DNA of 64,000 nt. Source: Flavobacterium caseinilyticum (lineage in GTDB: Bacteria > Bacteroidota > Bacteroidia > Flavobacteriales > Flavobacteriaceae). The translations under genes and the position numbers were made by a program. The DNA lies in contig NZ_SMFM01000001.1 of NCBI RefSeq assembly GCF_004349085.1, positions 310,001 through 374,000 of the forward strand. Reading direction: 5' to 3'. The notes below the pieces were generated by a model. It saw only the letters and a list, made by a program, of their open reading frames with translations. It had not been told where the DNA came from and made no database searches. Positions 16,769-26,343 of this stretch are shown one piece after another (within the stretch, counting starts at the first letter, position 1; every line of letters starts with the position of its first letter).

Positions 16769-17365
16769 ATGTCATTACGAAAAGCATATCTCCTTATTTT
16801 TATCCTATTAATCATCGATCAGGCTTCGAAAATATACATTAAAACTAATTTCATTTTAGGAGAAGAAGTTGAAGTGTTCAAATGGTTTAAAATTCTGTTC
16901 ATTGAAAATGAGGGAATGGCTTGGGGAGTTCAAATTCCCGGAGCTTATGGAAAATTGATTTTGACTCTTTTCAGAATTGTTGCCGTTGGCGGAATTGGCT
17001 ACTGGTTGTGGGATTCCGTTAGAAAAAACAGTTCAAACTACTTGATTGTTGCGATTTCATTAATTCTTGTCGGCGCTTTTGGGAACATCATAGATTCTGT
17101 TTTTTACGGCGTTATTTTTGACGACAGTCAGCAGCACTTAGCTACTTTGTTTTCGGATCAACCTTATGGAACTTGGTTTCACGGAAAAGTAGTCGATATG
17201 TTATACTTTCCTTTTTGGCACGGAAATCTACCAAGTTGGTTACCAATTTGGGGCGGAAATGAATTTACTTTTTTCAACGCAATATTCAACGTTGCTGATA
17301 TGGCGATTTCTACAGGAGTTGGAATCTTGATTTTTTTCAATAAAAAAGCATTTCATCAGGATTAG
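16769..17365 (+). CDS. lspA: Lipoprotein signal peptidase (signal peptidase II)
   Basis: LspA removes signal peptides from prolipoproteins in the inner membrane. The 198-residue protein has four hydrophobic segments and the two catalytic aspartates in GNIIDSVFYG and FNVADMAIS. It is about 30 residues longer than the E. coli enzyme because of an insertion between them (with FDDSQQHLATLF and HGKVVDMLYFPFWHG), a form I associate with Bacteroidota. It stands alone between two terminators. Confidence 0.95.
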   Translation: MSLRKAYLLIFILLIIDQASKIYIKTNFILGEEVEVFKWFKILFIENEGMAWGVQIPGAYGKLILTLFRIVAVGGIGYWLWDSVRKNSSNYLIVAISLILVGAFGNIIDSVFYGVIFDDSQQHLATLFSDQPYGTWFHGKVVDMLYFPFWHGNLPSWLPIWGGNEFTFFNAIFNVADMAISTGVGILIFFNKKAFHQD

Positions 17366-17388
17366 ATTCAAAGTTTTTCACAATATAA

Positions 17389-17424
17389 AAAAAGACCTGT
17401 TCATGATTTTGAACAGGTCTTTTT
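17389..17424. terminator. Bidirectional terminator between lspA and a small lipoprotein gene
   Basis: AAAAAGACCTGTTCA (17389-17403) pairs perfectly with TGAACAGGTCTTTTT (17410-17424). A/T tracts flank both sides, fitting the convergent genes. Confidence 0.88.
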
Positions 17425-17430
17425 ATTTTA

Positions 17431-17634
17431 TTATTTTTTATTGTGTCCTGGTGCATAGCGTTTGGCACTTTTTCCACCATATATTTTTTTTGCTTGTCCG
17501 GGCGGGAGTTTTTTAGCCTTATAGGTTGTTCTGTTCGAACTCGTTCCCACACCTACACTACAATTCGATAGTGAAATGGCAAAAAGAATGACCATGACAG
17601 ATACCACGAATCTTGAATTTTTAAATGTTGTCAT
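17431..17634 (-). CDS. Small lipoprotein with PPGQAKK/APGH motif
   Basis: The 67-residue protein has a signal peptide ending in the lipobox-like LSNC (Cys25). The short basic mature part has the conserved words KLPPGQAKKIYGGKSAKRYA and APGHNKK. I remember this family in flavobacteria under the doubtful name 'quinol oxidase subunit 4'; nothing in the sequence ties it to an oxidase, and no oxidase genes are nearby. It is probably an envelope-attached small protein of unknown role. Confidence 0.75.
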   Translation of the reverse strand: MTTFKNSRFVVSVMVILFAISLSNCSVGVGTSSNRTTYKAKKLPPGQAKKIYGGKSAKRYAPGHNKK

Positions 17635-17676
17635 AACTAATTAGATTTATTCCGTCGCGAAAGTACGAATTCCAAA

Positions 17677-18240
17677 TTAAAAAGAGTGAACTGAATCAGG
17701 TGTCACGCAAAAATCCAGTTTTACATCCCCTTCAAAAATATCAGTGATCAATTCTTCGGGTTCAAAGAAAGAAAGCCCAATTTTGACTACATCCGGTTTG
17801 CATTGTGTCAGAAAATCATCGTAAAATCCTTTTCCATAACCAACACGATGCCCCTTTTTGTCAAAAGTTAAAAGCGGAACAACAACAACATCAATTTTAT
17901 TGGAGGGCACTTCGATACCGTCTACAGGTTCCGGAATGTTATACTTATTTTTCTTGATTACAGTGTTATCAGTCAACAGGAAATGAGTCATTTTTTGAGT
18001 CATAAAATCGACTTTGGAAATAATAATGTCCTTGTCTTTGCCAGATAAAATGTGAAGAATAAATTCAGTATTGACTTCTTTATGTTCGGTGATGGGAAGA
18101 AAAATATGGAAATAGGTTTTCTCCCAAATAGGAAGTGTCAGTATTTTATTGGCAATAGCCAAACTCATTTCGTCAATTTCAGTTTCGGAAAGAGAATTTC
18201 GTAGCGCTTTATATTTGGTTCTTAATTCTGTTTTTTTCAT
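17677..18240 (-). CDS. 5-formyltetrahydrofolate cyclo-ligase
   Basis: This enzyme (MTHFS) converts 5-formyl-THF to 5,10-methenyl-THF with ATP. The 187-residue sequence has the C-terminal signature VVPLLTFDKKGHRVGYGKGF followed by YDDFL. The N-terminal KTELRTKYKALRNSL is the usual opening helix. It lies between a deacylase gene upstream (61 bp) and the small lipoprotein gene on the same strand. Confidence 0.93.
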   Translation of the reverse strand: MKKTELRTKYKALRNSLSETEIDEMSLAIANKILTLPIWEKTYFHIFLPITEHKEVNTEFILHILSGKDKDIIISKVDFMTQKMTHFLLTDNTVIKKNKYNIPEPVDGIEVPSNKIDVVVVPLLTFDKKGHRVGYGKGFYDDFLTQCKPDVVKIGLSFFEPEELITDIFEGDVKLDFCVTPDSVHSF

Positions 18241-18300
18241 TTCAACGGTTTTAATTCGAATGCTCAGAAAATGGAAGTTTAATTGTATGGGTATTTTATT

Positions 18301-19284
18301 TTATTCCGATTCCTCTCCGACAGTATTTGACATATGATAAATGGCATCGCCTTCATAAACTATAGGGGAAAGATTGGCATTTATGACGTAACCATCATTC
18401 GGGGCTTTGATTTTTCGCTCAAATTTCCCATAAGGATCTGTTATAGTGGCGAGGACCGAACCTTTTTTCAGAAATGTGCCAATGGTGTTATAATCGTGCA
18501 ACAAGCCAGAACATTTGGCTCTGACCCAGCCGGATTTTTCAATATAAATTGTTGGTGTTTTTTGTTGAATTACATTGTGTGTCGGATCCAACATATCAAG
18601 ATGTGAAAGCAAACGTTTTACTCCGTTTACTCCTTCCTCCGCGATTGCGTTATTGATGTTAAGTGATTTACCTCCTTCAAAAAGCAGCATTTTCACATTC
18701 ATCTTTTCACTTGAATTTCTAAAAGAACCCAAAATATTTTTGGAATACAAAGTAAATGGTGCATTGAACACATCGGCCAAAATCTTTAATTCCTCATTGT
18801 TGTGTGCAATACGAATTTGTGCTGCGTTGAAACGGCTCGCCCCTCCAGCATGAAAATCCACTGCATATTGTACAAGTGGCATGATTTCAGTTAAAATATG
18901 AAAAGCGAATCTGCTGGCCAGGGAACCTGTTTTGCTTCCCGGAAAAACGCGGTTTAAATCCCGCCCATCAGGAAATTCTCTGGATTTATTAACAAATCCG
19001 TATACGTTTATTATGGGAATGCAAATAATGGTTCCTCTTTTTGGTGTGTTTATTTTTTTGCGGATAATCTGCCGAACGATTTCGACACCATTAATTTCAT
19101 CGCCATGGATTCCTGCACAGAAAAGTACAATTGGACCCTCTATTTTTGACCGTTTTATAATTACAGGAATGTTTAATTTTGTGGTGGTGTGTAATCGCGC
19201 AATTTCCACATTAATGGTTTTACTTTCACCAGGAAAAATGCTTTCGCCAAAAATTACTATTGGTATAGTATCATGTTTTGTCAT
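18301..19284 (-). CDS. Succinylglutamate desuccinylase/aspartoacylase family zinc hydrolase
   Basis: The 327-residue protein has the AstE/AspA zinc site: FCAGIHGDEINGVEIVR (His and Glu ligands near residue 57) and the downstream VDFHAGG, the place of the third ligand His. Members hydrolyse N-acyl bonds of amino acids; the specific substrate here is unknown. In many genomes such genes pair with RimK-type ligases, but none is in this window. The C-terminal part resembles a lipoyl-like barrel (GYVINANLSPIVYEGDAIYHM). It is probably in the same transcript as the cyclo-ligase. Confidence 0.87.
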   Translation of the reverse strand: MTKHDTIPIVIFGESIFPGESKTINVEIARLHTTTKLNIPVIIKRSKIEGPIVLFCAGIHGDEINGVEIVRQIIRKKINTPKRGTIICIPIINVYGFVNKSREFPDGRDLNRVFPGSKTGSLASRFAFHILTEIMPLVQYAVDFHAGGASRFNAAQIRIAHNNEELKILADVFNAPFTLYSKNILGSFRNSSEKMNVKMLLFEGGKSLNINNAIAEEGVNGVKRLLSHLDMLDPTHNVIQQKTPTIYIEKSGWVRAKCSGLLHDYNTIGTFLKKGSVLATITDPYGKFERKIKAPNDGYVINANLSPIVYEGDAIYHMSNTVGEESE

Positions 19285-19371
19285 AAGTTCTTAAAACGAT
19301 AAAAATAATATAATAACGAATTAGAAGCTTGCAATTTTGATAAAACTTTCACCAGAAATATTTCAAGAGTA

Positions 19372-19379
19372 TAGATTTG
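19372..19379 (+). promoter_or_regulatory. Candidate -7 box of uvrC
   Basis: TAGATTTG fits TAnnTTTG 32 bases before the uvrC ATG. A second match, TAACTTTG at 19400-19407, lies only 4 bases before the ATG and would make the transcript leaderless, so the first is preferred. Confidence 0.4.
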
Positions 19380-19411
19380 TATTTCGGGATTTTACAGATT
19401 AACTTTGTTAC

Positions 19412-21211
19412 ATGAATCCAACCACTTTAGTACTACAAATACAAACTTTGCCAGATGGCCCCGGCGTCTATCAGTATTACGATAAAGAAGGGAAAATTTT
19501 ATATGTGGGTAAAGCCAAAAATTTAAAAAAAAGGGTTGCTTCTTATTTTAATAAAATTCACGATACGGCTAAAACCAATGTGCTGGTTAAGAAAATTGTG
19601 ACCATAAGGCACATTGTGGTTCCTACTGAAACAGATGCCCTCTTGCTGGAAAATAATCTGATTAAAACCTTGCAGCCGCGTTACAATGTATTGTTGCGGG
19701 ATGATAAAACTTATCCTTGGATCTGTATTAAGAAAGAACCTTTTTCACGCATTTTTGCGACTCGAAGAATGGTAAAAGACGGCTCTGAATATTTTGGGCC
19801 ATACACCAGTTTCAAAACGGTGAGTACTATTTTAGAACTCATCAAAGAGTTATATCCCCTGAGAACCTGCAATTATGATTTAAGTAAAAGCAATATTGAA
19901 AGCGGCAAATTCAAGGTTTGTCTCGAATATCATATTGGCAACTGCATGGGACCTTGTGAAGGTCACGAAACCTTAGAAAATTACCAAAAGCAAGTTGATG
20001 CCATTCGCGAAATTTTGAAAGGGAATTTCAAGGAGAGCATGAAAGATTTCAAACGGGTGATGACGAATCTTGCCGCTGATATGCATTTTGAAGAAGCGCA
20101 AAAAATCAAAGAGAAAATAGAAGTTTTGGAGAATTACCAATCACGATCCACAATTGTAAACCCAAAGATTACAAATATTGACGTATTTTCGATCGTTTCT
20201 GATGAAACGGCTGCGTTTGTAAACTTCCTCCAAATTTCTCACGGTTCCATTATTCGTTCGCACACGATGGAAATCAAAAAGAAATTGGACGAAACTGATG
20301 AAGAATTATTAGAATTGGCGATTATCGAAATGAGAGAGCGTTTTCAATTGTTGTCTCGAGAAGTTATCGTTCCTTTTCATGTGGATCTGGGCGAAAACAT
20401 CAAAATTACCATACCGCAGCTTGGAGACAAAAAGCAGATTTTAGATCTATCGATTCGGAACGCTAAATTTTACAGAATTGAACAGCTTAAACAATTGCAA
20501 ATTGTTGATCCGGAGCGCCACAGCAAAAGAATCATGGCGCAAATGCAAAAAGATCTTCGATTGCCGGTTGAACCGCGACATATCGAATGTTTTGATAATT
20601 CGAATATCCAAGGGACAAATCCTGTTGCGGCTTGTGTTGTTTTTAAAGACGGCAAGCCAAGCAAAAAAGATTACCGACATTTTAATATAAAAACGGTTGA
20701 AGGTCCGGATGATTTTGCCTCGATGACCGAAGTGGTTTACAGAAGATACAAACGATTGCTGGACGAAAACGAACCGCTACCGAATTTAATTATAATTGAT
20801 GGTGGAAAAGGACAGTTATCAGCGGCACTTAAAAGTCTCGATGAATTAGATCTGCGTGGAAAAATAGCAATAATTGGCATTGCCAAAAGACTGGAAGAGC
20901 TGTTTTATCCGGGAGATTCGATTCCGCTATATTTAGATAAAAAATCGGAAACCTTAAAAGTAATCCAGCAATTGCGAAATGAAGCGCATCGTTTTGGAAT
21001 TACGCATCATAGAGATCAAAGGAGCAAAGCGGCGCTGAATTCCTCCATCGAAAGCATTCCCGGGATTGGAGAAAAAACCATGTTGACCTTGATTCAGCAT
21101 TTTAAAAGTGTTAAAAGATTAAAATTAGCGTCAGAAAAGGAAATTTCGGATGTTATAGGGATCTCTAAAGCCAAAAAAATTACCGAATTTTACAAAGCAA
21201 TAAAAGAATGA
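19412..21211 (+). CDS. uvrC: Excinuclease ABC subunit C
   Basis: UvrC makes both incisions in nucleotide excision repair. The 599-residue protein carries a GIY-YIG domain (PDGPGVYQYY ... ILYVGKAKNLKKRVASYF, residues 10-45), a UVR motif near 200-230, the RNase H-like nuclease beginning with IECFDNSNIQGTNPVAACVV, and a C-terminal helix-hairpin-helix (SIPGIGEKTMLTLIQHF). All domains and the full length are present. It is followed after 74 bases by the patatin gene on the same strand. Confidence 0.97.
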   Translation: MNPTTLVLQIQTLPDGPGVYQYYDKEGKILYVGKAKNLKKRVASYFNKIHDTAKTNVLVKKIVTIRHIVVPTETDALLLENNLIKTLQPRYNVLLRDDKTYPWICIKKEPFSRIFATRRMVKDGSEYFGPYTSFKTVSTILELIKELYPLRTCNYDLSKSNIESGKFKVCLEYHIGNCMGPCEGHETLENYQKQVDAIREILKGNFKESMKDFKRVMTNLAADMHFEEAQKIKEKIEVLENYQSRSTIVNPKITNIDVFSIVSDETAAFVNFLQISHGSIIRSHTMEIKKKLDETDEELLELAIIEMRERFQLLSREVIVPFHVDLGENIKITIPQLGDKKQILDLSIRNAKFYRIEQLKQLQIVDPERHSKRIMAQMQKDLRLPVEPRHIECFDNSNIQGTNPVAACVVFKDGKPSKKDYRHFNIKTVEGPDDFASMTEVVYRRYKRLLDENEPLPNLIIIDGGKGQLSAALKSLDELDLRGKIAIIGIAKRLEELFYPGDSIPLYLDKKSETLKVIQQLRNEAHRFGITHHRDQRSKAALNSSIESIPGIGEKTMLTLIQHFKSVKRLKLASEKEISDVIGISKAKKITEFYKAIKE

Positions 21212-21285
21212 CTAATTTAGATTAGAGAAATTTAGGCAAACAATAGTTGCTCGCGCTAAATTCTAGTATTATCAAACTGCTGATT

Positions 21286-23481
21286 ATGAAGAAAATATCA
21301 CTATTACTCATTATTTTGGCTAGTCTGACAGTTTTTTCGCAAGAGCAAAAAAAACCTAAAATCGGGTTGGTGCTAAGTGGAGGCGGAGCAAAAGGATTTG
21401 CGCATATCGGTGTTTTGAAAGTGCTGGAGGAAGCAGGTGTAAAAATTGATTTTATAGGCGGAACCAGCATGGGAGCAGTTGTCGGAGGTCTTTATGCCTC
21501 AGGATATAATGCTGCGCAAATTGATTCAATTTTTCAGTCTACAGATTTTAATCAGTTATTAAATGATTTTATTCCCAGGACTTCCAAGAATTTTTACGAA
21601 AAAAGAAATGACGAATTATATGCGTTAGTTTTACCGTTTAATAAATTTAAAATAGGTATTCCGGAAGCCTTATCCTCCGGAATATACAATTACAATTTGT
21701 TAAGCAGGCTAACCAGAAACGTCAGACATATCAAAGATTTTAACGAGCTCCCAATTCCATTTTTATGTATTGGTACCAATATTGAAACGGGTAAAGAAGT
21801 ACTCTTGAACAAAGGAAATCTGGCTCAGGCTATCATTGCCAGTTCCGCATTTCCTTCATTATTTGCCCCTGTCGAAATTGATGGGAAACTCCTTGTTGAT
21901 GGTGGTGTTGTTAATAATTATCCTATTGAAGAGGTGCGAAAATTGGGCGCAGATATTATAATAGGAGTTGACGTCCAAAATGATTTATTGGACAGAACCA
22001 AGCTAAAAGACGCAACTAGGATTTTGGTGCAAATCACTAATCTTAAATCAAGGGAGTTAATGAAGCAAAACATAGAAAACACCGACGTTTATATAAAACC
22101 GGATGTGAGAAACTATGGTGTTATATCATTTGATAAAGGAAATGAAATTATCAGAAAAGGGGAAGAGGCGACATTTGCTGTATATGAAAAAGTAAAAGTG
22201 CTCGCAGATCAATCCGCTCCCTATCGAAAACCTAAATTAAAGGTTGTAAGTGACAGTTTGCAAATCAGAAATATAAACAACAATGAACTGACTAATTACA
22301 CCAGAGATTATGTTATCAGTAAATTAAGATTCAAACCCGGGACAAAAACATCGTACAGTGATTTACTTAAAGGGATAAATAACCTAACTGCAACTGAAAA
22401 TTTTAGTACCATTTCCTATTCGTTTGAACCAAATGAAGAGGAGGTTGACCTAAATATTAGTTTAAAAGAAAACCCGATAAAAACGTATTTGAAATTCGGA
22501 TTACATTATGACAACTTGTTTAAAAGTGGCGTTTTAATAAATCTCACCCGTAAAAAAACGTTGTTTAAAAACGACATTGCTTCACTGGATATCGTTTTAG
22601 GAGATAATATTAGGTACAATTTAGATTATTACATAGAGAATGGATTTAATTTGAGTTTTGGTTTCAAATCTCAATTCAATCAATTTAATAGAAATGTTTC
22701 TAAAGAAATAAGCAGTTTGCAATTAAGTCCTGGCATAAATACATTTAATGTTGACTTTAGCGACATGACGAATCAGGCTTATTTCCAGTCTTTATTTGTA
22801 CAGAAATTTTTAATAGGTGGAGGTGTGGAATTAAAATTTTTAAAAATAAAATCGGAAACTTTAGCCAATGCAGACCCAGTAATTGACAAAAGTAATTATA
22901 CGAGTCTTTTTGGTTACATGAAATTTGACTCTTTTGATAATAAATATTTCCCAAAAAAAGGCTGGTATTTCTCTGGGGATATTCAGTCGTATCTGCTGTC
23001 ATCAAATTATACAGGAGATTTTAAACCATTCTCAATAGCCAAAGGTGATTTTGGTATTGCCGCATCATTGTTTAAAAACGCTACGATAAAAGTTCAAACC
23101 GATGCGGGCTTTTCATTTGGAAATAAAAGTGTGCCGTTCTTTAATTTTATTTTGGGAGGTTATGGGTTTAATCCCATTAATAATTTCAAATATTTCTACG
23201 GTTATGACTTTCTAAGCATCGGTGCCAACAGTTACATAAAATCTACAGCAACTCTTGATTATGAGTTTTACAAGAAGAACCACCTCAATTTTTCAGCAAA
23301 TTTTGCCAATATAGGAGATGATATTTTTCAAACATTGGACTGGATTTCAATACCTAAATATTCAGGTTACGCAGTAGGATATGGCATGGAAACGGTAATT
23401 GGACCCATAGAAATAAAATATTCCTGGTCGCCGGAAACTCCCAAAGGACATACTTGGTTTAGTGTTGGGTTTATATTTTAA
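21286..23481 (+). CDS. Patatin-like phospholipase fused to an outer-membrane barrel
   Basis: The start at 21286 gives a signal peptide (MKKISLLLIILASLTVFS) on a 731-residue protein; the in-frame ATG at 21247 has no leader. The patatin domain (about 26-215) has the oxyanion loop GGGAKGFAHIG, the nucleophile elbow GGTSMGAVVGG and the catalytic Asp in DGGVVNNYP. The middle (about 315-390) looks like a POTRA domain and the remainder like a BamA/Omp85-type barrel with a final strand ending in Phe (GHTWFSVGFIF). This is the layout of PlpD-like class D autotransporters; the target lipid is unknown. Confidence 0.9.
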   Translation: MKKISLLLIILASLTVFSQEQKKPKIGLVLSGGGAKGFAHIGVLKVLEEAGVKIDFIGGTSMGAVVGGLYASGYNAAQIDSIFQSTDFNQLLNDFIPRTSKNFYEKRNDELYALVLPFNKFKIGIPEALSSGIYNYNLLSRLTRNVRHIKDFNELPIPFLCIGTNIETGKEVLLNKGNLAQAIIASSAFPSLFAPVEIDGKLLVDGGVVNNYPIEEVRKLGADIIIGVDVQNDLLDRTKLKDATRILVQITNLKSRELMKQNIENTDVYIKPDVRNYGVISFDKGNEIIRKGEEATFAVYEKVKVLADQSAPYRKPKLKVVSDSLQIRNINNNELTNYTRDYVISKLRFKPGTKTSYSDLLKGINNLTATENFSTISYSFEPNEEEVDLNISLKENPIKTYLKFGLHYDNLFKSGVLINLTRKKTLFKNDIASLDIVLGDNIRYNLDYYIENGFNLSFGFKSQFNQFNRNVSKEISSLQLSPGINTFNVDFSDMTNQAYFQSLFVQKFLIGGGVELKFLKIKSETLANADPVIDKSNYTSLFGYMKFDSFDNKYFPKKGWYFSGDIQSYLLSSNYTGDFKPFSIAKGDFGIAASLFKNATIKVQTDAGFSFGNKSVPFFNFILGGYGFNPINNFKYFYGYDFLSIGANSYIKSTATLDYEFYKKNHLNFSANFANIGDDIFQTLDWISIPKYSGYAVGYGMETVIGPIEIKYSWSPETPKGHTWFSVGFIF

Positions 23482-23669
23482 TTATAATTTATTTCAATAA
23501 TAATTCCGATATTTGTTATTATGAAAACAACTTGGAGCGGTTTATTAGGATATCTGCAATTTCTTATTAAAAGAAATCCGGAATAGATTGCATTTTTTTG
23601 ATTTAATTAAATAAGTTTAGTTCTGTAAAACTTTAAACTTTATAACGTTAACTTTTAAGCAAAAAAATC

Positions 23670-24827
23670 ATGCCTTTATATCATAAATTGGGAAATTTTC
23701 CCCAAAAAAGACACACACAATTCGAAAAGCCAAATGGCGGTTTATATTACGAACAACTATTCGGAACTGAAGGTTTTAATGGCCATTCCTCATTGCTGTA
23801 TCATGTTCATAGACCAACCCAAATAAAAGAGATAACCAAATCGTATTCGGTTGAACCAAAAATTGCCATTGGGAAAAATATAAAATCTTTGTTATTGAAA
23901 GGTTTTGAGTTAAAACCCGAAGATGATTTCTTGGACAGCCGCAAAGCCATGTTGGTCAATAAAGATTGTATCATAGGACTCGCTGCGCCACGTCAATCTT
24001 TACGCAATTATTTCTATAAAAATGCCGATGCTGATGAAATGATCTTCATCCATAAAGGAAAAGGAAAACTGCGTACCATGATGGGAAATATTCCTTTCGA
24101 ATATGGTGATTATTTGATTATTCCACGTGGAATGATTTACCAAATTGATTTTGAAACATCAGAAAACAGACTTTTCTATGTCGAATCATTTGCGCCTTTT
24201 TATACTCCAAAACGCTATAAAAACGAATCAGGTCAACATTTAGAACATTCACCATTTTGCGAGCGCGACTTTATTTTGCCAAACGAACTAGAAACTCACG
24301 ATGAAAAAGGCGATTTCCTGATCAAAATCAAAAAAGAAGGAATGATGCATGAGATCGTTTATGCTACGCACCCTTTTGATATAGTAGGTTGGGACGGTTA
24401 CAATTTTCCTTATGGGTTTAGCATTCACAATTTTGAGCCCATTACAGGCCGCGTTCATCAACCGCCACCAGTGCATCAAACTTTTGAAACTTCGACTTTT
24501 GTCGTTTGTTCTTTCGTTCCAAGGTTGTACGATTATCACCCAAAATCCATACCGGCGCCATACAATCACAGTAATATTGATAGTGATGAGGTTTTGTATT
24601 ATGTAGACGGGGATTTTATGAGCCGCAATAATATCGAGCAAGGTCACATTACATTGCACCCAAAAGGTATTCCACACGGACCGGCGCCAGGTGCGATGGA
24701 ACGCAGCATTGGTCATACTGAAACACACGAATTGGCGGTTATGGTCGATACCTTTCGCCCGTTAATGGTCACCGAAGAAGCCATGGGGTTGGATGATGGT
24801 CAGTACTATAAATCTTGGGTAGAATAA
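23670..24827 (+). CDS. hmgA: Homogentisate 1,2-dioxygenase
   Basis: HmgA opens the ring of homogentisate to maleylacetoacetate in tyrosine/phenylalanine breakdown. The 385-residue protein has the bicupin layout with the iron-ligand region HPKGIPHGPAPGAMER and HTETHELAVM near the C-terminus. It is somewhat shorter than the proteobacterial enzymes (about 430-440), as in other Bacteroidota. The next gene is 4-hydroxyphenylpyruvate dioxygenase, the preceding step of the pathway, which supports the call. Confidence 0.93.
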   Translation: MPLYHKLGNFPQKRHTQFEKPNGGLYYEQLFGTEGFNGHSSLLYHVHRPTQIKEITKSYSVEPKIAIGKNIKSLLLKGFELKPEDDFLDSRKAMLVNKDCIIGLAAPRQSLRNYFYKNADADEMIFIHKGKGKLRTMMGNIPFEYGDYLIIPRGMIYQIDFETSENRLFYVESFAPFYTPKRYKNESGQHLEHSPFCERDFILPNELETHDEKGDFLIKIKKEGMMHEIVYATHPFDIVGWDGYNFPYGFSIHNFEPITGRVHQPPPVHQTFETSTFVVCSFVPRLYDYHPKSIPAPYNHSNIDSDEVLYYVDGDFMSRNNIEQGHITLHPKGIPHGPAPGAMERSIGHTETHELAVMVDTFRPLMVTEEAMGLDDGQYYKSWVE

Positions 24828-24855
24828 GTCATTGCGAAGAACGAAGCAATCGCAC
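24828..24855. repeat. Short dispersed repeat abutting the hmgA stop codon
   Basis: GTCATTGCGAAGAACGAAGC begins at the base after the stop codon and continues with AATCGCA. The word TCATTGCGA-GAACGAAGCAAT is, as I recall, a frequent intergenic element in Flavobacterium. It is followed closely by another dispersed repeat. Confidence 0.5.
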
Positions 24856-24871
24856 TTATCTAGAATAATAA

Positions 24872-24949
24872 GGAGCTATTTCCTGCTGTGCGCTATATCT
24901 TTTCCTGGCTAAAGAAGCCAGAAAAAGGATGCCGCTTTCATCAGGGCTA
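24872..24949. repeat. Dispersed intergenic repeat, copy 2
   Basis: The segment has the same order of blocks as copy 1 at 4833-4916: GGAGCTA, CCTGCT, CGCTATATCTTTTCC, an internal hairpin (CTGGCTAAAGAAGCCAG), AAAAAGGATGCCGCT and TCAGGGCTA. Differences lie mostly in the hairpin loop side, which keeps pairing and so suggests the structure matters. Confidence 0.7.
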
Positions 24950-25061
24950 ATGCTTTAGAGTAAACAACAACATATTTTAAATTAATAAATCCGTGTAAAT
25001 CAGTTTTATCCGCTTCATCCGCGTTCCAAAACTAGAAGTACCGAATCAAAAAATAAATACC

Positions 25062-26222
25062 ATGTCAAAAGAACTTAAATCAGTAGAATACGGCCTAGAA
25101 AAAATATTTGAAGGAGCGCAAGATTTCCTTCCTTTATTAGGAACCGATTATGTAGAATTTTACGTAGGAAACGCAAAACAATCCGCACATTATTATAAAA
25201 CGGCCTTTGGTTACCAATCATTGGCGTATGCAGGATTAGAAACAGGTGTTAGAGACAGAACGTCATATGTGTTGAAACAAGATAAGATTCGAATTGTATT
25301 GACCACGCCATTAACGCAGGATTCGCCAATACACGAACATTTGAGAAAACACGGTGACGGGGTGAAAGTGGCTGCACTTTGGGTTGAAGATGCTACAAGC
25401 GCTTACGAAGAAACCATGAAACGTGGGGCGCGCTCTTTTATGGAACCAACAGTAGAGAAAGATGAATTTGGAGAAGTAGTACGTTCCGGAATTTACACCT
25501 ACGGGGAAACAGTTCATATTTTTGTAGAACGAAAAAATTATAGTGGTGTATTCTTACCAGGATATAAAGAATGGAAATCCGATTACAATCCGGAGCCGAC
25601 AGGATTAAAATACATCGATCACATGGTGGGGAATGTAGGTTGGAACGAAATGAATACTTGGGTTAAGTTCTACGAAGAAGTCATGGGATTTGTGAATTTC
25701 CTTTCTTTTGATGACAAACAAATCAATACAGAATATTCAGCCTTGATGAGTAAAGTGATGTCGAATGGAAACGGAAGAATCAAATTCCCAATCAACGAGC
25801 CTGCTGAAGGAAAGAAAAAATCACAAATCGAGGAATATCTGGACTTTTATGGCGGACCAGGAATTCAGCATATCGCGATAGCAACCGATGATATTATCAA
25901 AACGGTATCGCAACTCAAAGCTAGAGGAATCGAGTTTTTATCTGCACCTCCGCATACGTATTATGAAGCTATACCAGAGCGATTGGGCGATCACATGAAA
26001 ATGATGAAAGAGGATTTGAATGAAATCGAGAAACTAGCCATTATGGTTGATGCTGATGAAGAAGGATATTTGTTACAGATCTTCACAAAGCCAGTGCAAG
26101 ACAGACCAACCTTATTTTTTGAAATTATTCAAAGAATGGGCGCAAAAGGTTTTGGTGCGGGTAATTTTAAAGCGCTATTTGAGTCAATTGAAAGAGAGCA
26201 GGCATTGCGAGGAACGCTGTAA
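25062..26222 (+). CDS. hppD: 4-Hydroxyphenylpyruvate dioxygenase
   Basis: HPPD converts 4-hydroxyphenylpyruvate to homogentisate. The 386-residue protein has two VOC modules; the iron ligands are the His in YIDHMVGNVG, the His in GPGIQHIAIATDDI and a Glu near the C-terminal end of the second module. The late NFKALFESIEREQALRGTL tail is diagnostic of HPPD. It is downstream of hmgA, so the two enzymes give homogentisate formation and cleavage side by side. Confidence 0.95.
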   Translation: MSKELKSVEYGLEKIFEGAQDFLPLLGTDYVEFYVGNAKQSAHYYKTAFGYQSLAYAGLETGVRDRTSYVLKQDKIRIVLTTPLTQDSPIHEHLRKHGDGVKVAALWVEDATSAYEETMKRGARSFMEPTVEKDEFGEVVRSGIYTYGETVHIFVERKNYSGVFLPGYKEWKSDYNPEPTGLKYIDHMVGNVGWNEMNTWVKFYEEVMGFVNFLSFDDKQINTEYSALMSKVMSNGNGRIKFPINEPAEGKKKSQIEEYLDFYGGPGIQHIAIATDDIIKTVSQLKARGIEFLSAPPHTYYEAIPERLGDHMKMMKEDLNEIEKLAIMVDADEEGYLLQIFTKPVQDRPTLFFEIIQRMGAKGFGAGNFKALFESIEREQALRGTL

Positions 26223-26330
26223 AAAAGTCATATTTTTATGTTATGTGAAATTTTAACCAACGAACTACCTATTTTTTTGCGTAATTTGTGTTAAAGTGTA
26301 TCTTTTGTAAAAAATACTGGGTTTGTTGAC

Positions 26331-26338
26331 TACCTTTG
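26331..26338 (+). promoter_or_regulatory. Consensus -7 box in front of a candidate small RNA
   Basis: TACCTTTG is a perfect TAnnTTTG. A TTG at 26305-26307 lies 23 bases upstream, within the reported spacing for Flavobacterium promoters. No coding gene starts behind it before a terminator, so the transcript seems to be non-coding. Confidence 0.6.
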
Positions 26339-26343
26339 CACTC

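Noticed and set aside
23521..23586. 21-codon mini-gene before hmgA
   Set aside because: It has a start and stop but no promoter, signal or known family, and short frames are expected by chance in this AT-rich gap.
24288..24728. 146-codon open frame opposite hmgA
   Set aside because: Full overlap with a conserved enzyme gene; the antisense product has no family resemblance.
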